DNA of 9,056 nucleotides from the NCBI GenBank assembly GCA_903912435.1, contig CAIWHI010000301.1, positions 1 to 9,056 on the forward strand, in the 5' to 3' direction. Source of the DNA: an uncultured Bacteroidota bacterium. Lineage in GTDB: Bacteria > Bacteroidota > Bacteroidia > Chitinophagales > Chitinophagaceae. Both the position numbers and the translations under genes were made by a program. This document shows, one piece after another, positions 7,496 to 9,056 of this stretch; position 1 is the first letter of the stretch, and every line of letters starts with the position of its first letter. A model generated the notes under the pieces. The model was given only the letters and a program-made list of their open reading frames with translations, did not search any database and was not told the origin of the DNA.

Positions 7496-8101
7496 ATGAA
7501 AAATTCACTTCTAATATTGTTAAGCATAATATTATGCTTTTCAATGTGTTCAACTGATTACGAAAAGCAATCACCCTCAAAGACGATTTCAACTGCTAAG
7601 GATTCTGTAACTACGTCTATAAGAAGTTTAGTTAAAGAACAACCATCAAAAACCAAATCAAAATAGCTCACCTGCTCATATAAGTTTTATAGCCCTTCTC
7701 AAAGAAATCCATTTATGGGTACTTGGAGCGTTAATGTCATTGATGATGGCGATGATTTTATGGCTTATGAAAACATAAGTATTGACTTGGATACATTCGA
7801 TTTTTGTGTTCAGGATAATCAATTGTAGCTTTTGTGCAAAAATGTATATTATCACGACTCATTATACATACATGTCATTGAGACAGACCAGGGTAGAAGA
7901 TTTCTGGGTCCAAAGTACTATCCTCCTAAACCAGGCAGCCTTTTCGATATCTGTTATATTCATGATTCTGCACTTTGTGTTATTTACACTAACAGATTAT
8001 TCAATAAACACAAGCATGACCTCGAATTAAAAGACACTTTGTATAAAAATTCCGATAAAGGAATACCCAGTTATAGCTATGAATATTCAGATAGCAATTG
8101 A
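7496..8101 (+). pseudogene. Lipoprotein-like gene with two in-frame amber codons (possible lipocalin-like domain)
   Basis: One continuous plus-strand frame runs from ATG 7496 to TGA 8099-8101 (202 codons with the stop), broken by TAG at 7664-7666 and 7826-7828. The first 56 residues form a lipoprotein leader: MKNSLLILLSIILCFSMC with a candidate lipid-bearing Cys18, then a polar Ser/Thr/Lys-rich linker. After the first TAG the same frame gives YSPSQRNPFMGTWSVNVIDD; GTW recalls the GxW motif of lipocalin-like domains. After the second TAG come YYHDSLYIHVIETDQGRRF and IHDSALCVIYTNRLFN, beta-like sequence. Because all three parts share a frame and look protein-like, I read this as one decayed gene of about 200 residues; the first part alone might still be a small lipoprotein. 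Its strand is opposite to all phage genes. The family is not recognised. Confidence 0.55.
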
Positions 8102-8358
8102 TGATGACTTTCAATATTGAATAACTTTCCGCAGCAGGAACTGTCAATATTTATCCATTTCAGGTTATCCCAAATGTTCTTTAAGTATGCAGAAGTCAAT
8201 GGACGCCCTGAAAGGGCACCATATACTAGCCCAGGGCATCGCCCTGGGTAGCTTAATGGGCGGAAATGGTTAGCCCTGCAAAGGTGACATATAATTGCAA
8301 TTGGTCAATAATGTAGGACAAAATAAATTCGCAAAACCGCCCACTCAATTAAACTCCC
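8102..8358. other. Non-coding stretch holding the REP-like element
   Basis: Between the end of the plus-strand pseudogene and the end of the chaperone's -1 frame I see no protein-like frame on either strand. Positions 8102-8198 and 8296-8358 show no recognisable feature; the middle is the palindromic element listed separately. No remnant of a tape-measure N-terminus could be read here. Confidence 0.5.
8199..8296. repeat. REP-like palindromic intergenic element
   Basis: It contains GCCCT-GAA-AGGGC (8205-8217), then the perfect hairpin CCCAGGGC-ATC-GCCCTGGG (8230-8248), then GGGCGG and GCCCTGCAAAGG (8273-8284). The order of GCCCTGAAAGGGC, CCCAGGGC..GCCCTGGG and GCCCTGCAAAGG matches, from memory, an interspersed palindromic element seen in many copies in Bacteroidota chromosomes. 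It is clearly richer in G and C than its surroundings. It follows the plus-strand pseudogene and could have served as its terminator, though no T-tract follows. Outer ends are approximate. Confidence 0.65.
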
Positions 8359-8529
8359 CTACTCCCTATTCTTCAATAAATACTGCAAATGGGCTATCTT
8401 TTGTGCAAATGCCTCATCACTCAATATTTGGTGGTCAAGGCCCGGTAAATAATATTCAAGCATTGTTTCTAGGTATCCTAAGGAATCATGTGCCGGCCCC
8501 CCACAAGATTCCTCTATAAGTTTACCAGC
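8359..8529 (-). CDS. -1 frame extension of the tail-assembly chaperone (GT-like), probably expressed by frameshift
   Basis: After the chaperone's TAG at 8514-8516, the -1 frame is open from 8529 (just past a TAA at 8530-8532) to a TAG at 8359-8361. It encodes protein-like sequence: IEESCGGPAHDSLGYLETML, then EYYLPGLDHQILSDEAFAQK and a helix ending LQYLLKNRE. No ATG, GTG or TTG precedes the start of this sequence; the first ATG is at 8463 and would give only 34 residues. The arrangement matches tail-assembly chaperone pairs in which a -1 slip makes a longer GT protein. The slip must fall in the short window around GGTAAACTTATAG, which is not a classical X XXY YYZ heptamer. A decayed separate gene is the alternative. 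Confidence 0.5.
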   Translation of the reverse strand, partial: AGKLIEESCGGPAHDSLGYLETMLEYYLPGLDHQILSDEAFAQKIAHLQYLLKNRE

Positions 8530-8831
8530 TTAGCCTTTTTGCCGTCCAGCTTCACTTTTATTTCCTGGCTCACACCTATAAACATTTGGTCATCCTTAAG
8601 CACCTCCTCACTACCACCTATAAAGGTAAGGTTGGCTAGTTCTTCAAATAGGTCAAGGGCCTTGTCCCTGTCAGCCTTGCTCATGGCACAGTTTATTTCT
8701 GTCCTTCCTGGGTTTTTAAAGTACCCTACATGGCCATCCACTTCCACGGCATAGATACCATTCTTATGCTTGGCTTTCCACTCCTTTATTTGTGCCTCAC
8801 TGGCACTTCCTGTCAAAATCAGTTCTTTCAT
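8514..8831 (-). CDS. Tail-assembly-chaperone-like small phage protein
   Basis: The ATG at 8831 (MKELILTGSASEAQIKEWKA) gives 105 residues; an in-frame TTG at 8861 would add 10 residues of low-complexity sequence and is unlikely. The sequence reads GIYAVEVDGHVGYFKNPGRT, then INCAMSKADRDKALDLFEEL, FIGGSEEVLKDDQMFIGVSQ and a basic C-terminal helix. The pattern 'value..G..gYfk.P.R......A......D......e......i.G.ee.l.dd..f' is the one I associate with DUF6848-type chaperones encoded just before the tape measure. Such proteins bind the tape measure during tube assembly. The -1 frame extension at its 3' end supports this reading. It ends in TAG. No Shine-Dalgarno sequence precedes the ATG. Confidence 0.62.
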   Translation of the reverse strand: MKELILTGSASEAQIKEWKAKHKNGIYAVEVDGHVGYFKNPGRTEINCAMSKADRDKALDLFEELANLTFIGGSEEVLKDDQMFIGVSQEIKVKLDGKKAKLVNL

Positions 8832-8978
8832 AAAATAATTATTGGTTTTTTTTACTAACAATAGCCTATCTCACAAATGTGGATTAAATAAAGTCACCCA
8901 AGGGCGATGCGTTTCTTCATTTACGCAATGAGCAATATTTGCGAATTTTACCAACGAATTTCCATTTCACCATAACAA

Positions 8979-8991
8979 ACTGCTTTGCAGT
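8979..8991. repeat. Small inverted repeat
   Basis: ACTGC-TTT-GCAGT forms a perfect 5-bp stem with a 3-base loop. It is close to the larger hairpin at 9008-9030 and may belong to the same element; alone it would be weak. Confidence 0.4.
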
Positions 8992-9007
8992 ATTGCATTT
9001 TTAGTCT

Positions 9008-9030
9008 CGTTGGCGCCATTGGTGCCAACG
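9008..9030 (+). repeat. 10-bp stem inverted repeat
   Basis: CGTTGGCGCC-ATT-GGTGCCAACG forms a 10-bp stem with a 3-base loop. As plus-strand RNA the single imperfect pair is a G-U wobble; on the minus strand it would be an A-C mismatch, so the structure favours a plus-strand transcript. No T-tract follows (GCTTTATAG), so it is not a classical terminator. It could end a gene arriving from the left, or be a second palindromic repeat element. Confidence 0.5.
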
Positions 9031-9056
9031 GCTTTATAGCAATTTATACGAGGAGG

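Larger units (their letters stand above)
8862..9056. other. Gene-free leader upstream of the chaperone gene
   Basis: No protein-like frame was found on either strand in these 195 bp, so the chaperone gene is not directly preceded by another phage gene. The stretch is AT-rich apart from two short hairpins (8979-8991 and 9008-9030). It probably holds the promoter for the minus-strand operon, but I could not find a well-spaced TTTG/TAnnTTTG pair. Confidence 0.45.

Noticed and set aside
7437..7592. N-terminal extension of the muralytic protein from ATG 7592
   Set aside because: The 52 extra residues have no similarity to the GH104 fold and are the reverse complement of the lipoprotein leader and promoter region on the plus strand. 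The ATG at 7436 leaves a normal divergent gap.
7829..8409. Exact 12-bp direct repeat CTTTTGTGCAAA at 7829-7840 and 8398-8409, as a possible insertion scar
   Set aside because: A 12-mer repeat is expected by chance in a sequence of this length and the copies do not bound a recognisable element; the second lies inside the chaperone extension.
8521..8545. AAAAAG run in GGCAAAAAGGC as the slip site for the chaperone extension
   Set aside because: A -1 slip there meets a TAA at 8530-8532 within two codons, so the extension could not be reached.
9046..9056. ACGAGGAGG at the right edge as a Shine-Dalgarno sequence for a plus-strand gene
   Set aside because: The window ends there, no start codon can be seen, and genes in this window do not use Shine-Dalgarno sequences.
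1..9056. CRISPR arrays, tRNA or rRNA genes, IS transposases
   Set aside because: I looked for spaced identical repeats, cloverleaf-like segments and transposase motifs and found none; the tandem repeat at 1231-1349 has no spacers.

Overview
The window is an AT-rich stretch that reads as the tail and baseplate part of a contractile-tailed prophage, or of a tailocin or other phage-tail-like particle, in a member of the Bacteroidota (perhaps Chitinophagales or Sphingobacteriales). Signs of this host are start codons without Shine-Dalgarno sequences, a Bacteroidota-type -33/-7 promoter candidate, a palindromic repeat built around GCCCTGAAAGGGC, and a baseplate gene set typical of Bacteroidota prophages. 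All assignments come from reading the translations; no database search was possible.

Almost everything lies on the minus strand, so transcription runs from right to left. At the right edge (8862-9056) is a gene-free leader with two hairpins. A small protein resembling tail-assembly chaperones follows (8514-8831). A protein-like reading frame continues directly from its end in the -1 frame (8359-8529), as in the G/GT chaperones of lambda-like tails. Next comes a break (7437-8358) where the tape-measure gene would be expected. It holds a plus-strand lipoprotein-like gene interrupted by two in-frame amber codons, a REP-like palindromic element, and little else.

From 7436 leftwards the genes are tightly packed: a lambda-R-like (GH104) muralytic domain joined to a tail that looks like a tape-measure C-terminus (6069-7436); a DUF6046-like protein (5444-6064); a gpD-like hub (4370-5431); a gpV-like spike (3822-4373, ATGA overlap with the hub gene); a gp25/gpW-like wedge protein (3484-3786); a LysM-like/tail-X protein fused to a Big2-type Ig domain (2264-3463); a baseplate J-like wedge protein (1346-2191); a protein in the gpI position (672-1175); and the start of a tail fibre (1-662, running off the window).

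Together these would build the hub, spike, wedges and receptor-binding fibres of a contractile tail, with a peptidoglycan-cutting activity carried at the tail tip. No capsid, sheath, tube or terminase gene lies in the window, so phage and tailocin cannot be told apart. The most interesting points are the chaperone's -1 frame extension, the very short or replaced tape-measure gene, the opposite-strand lipoprotein cassette with two ambers, the LysM-Big2 fusion, and a 40-bp tandem repeat that begins at the stop codon of the J-like gene.
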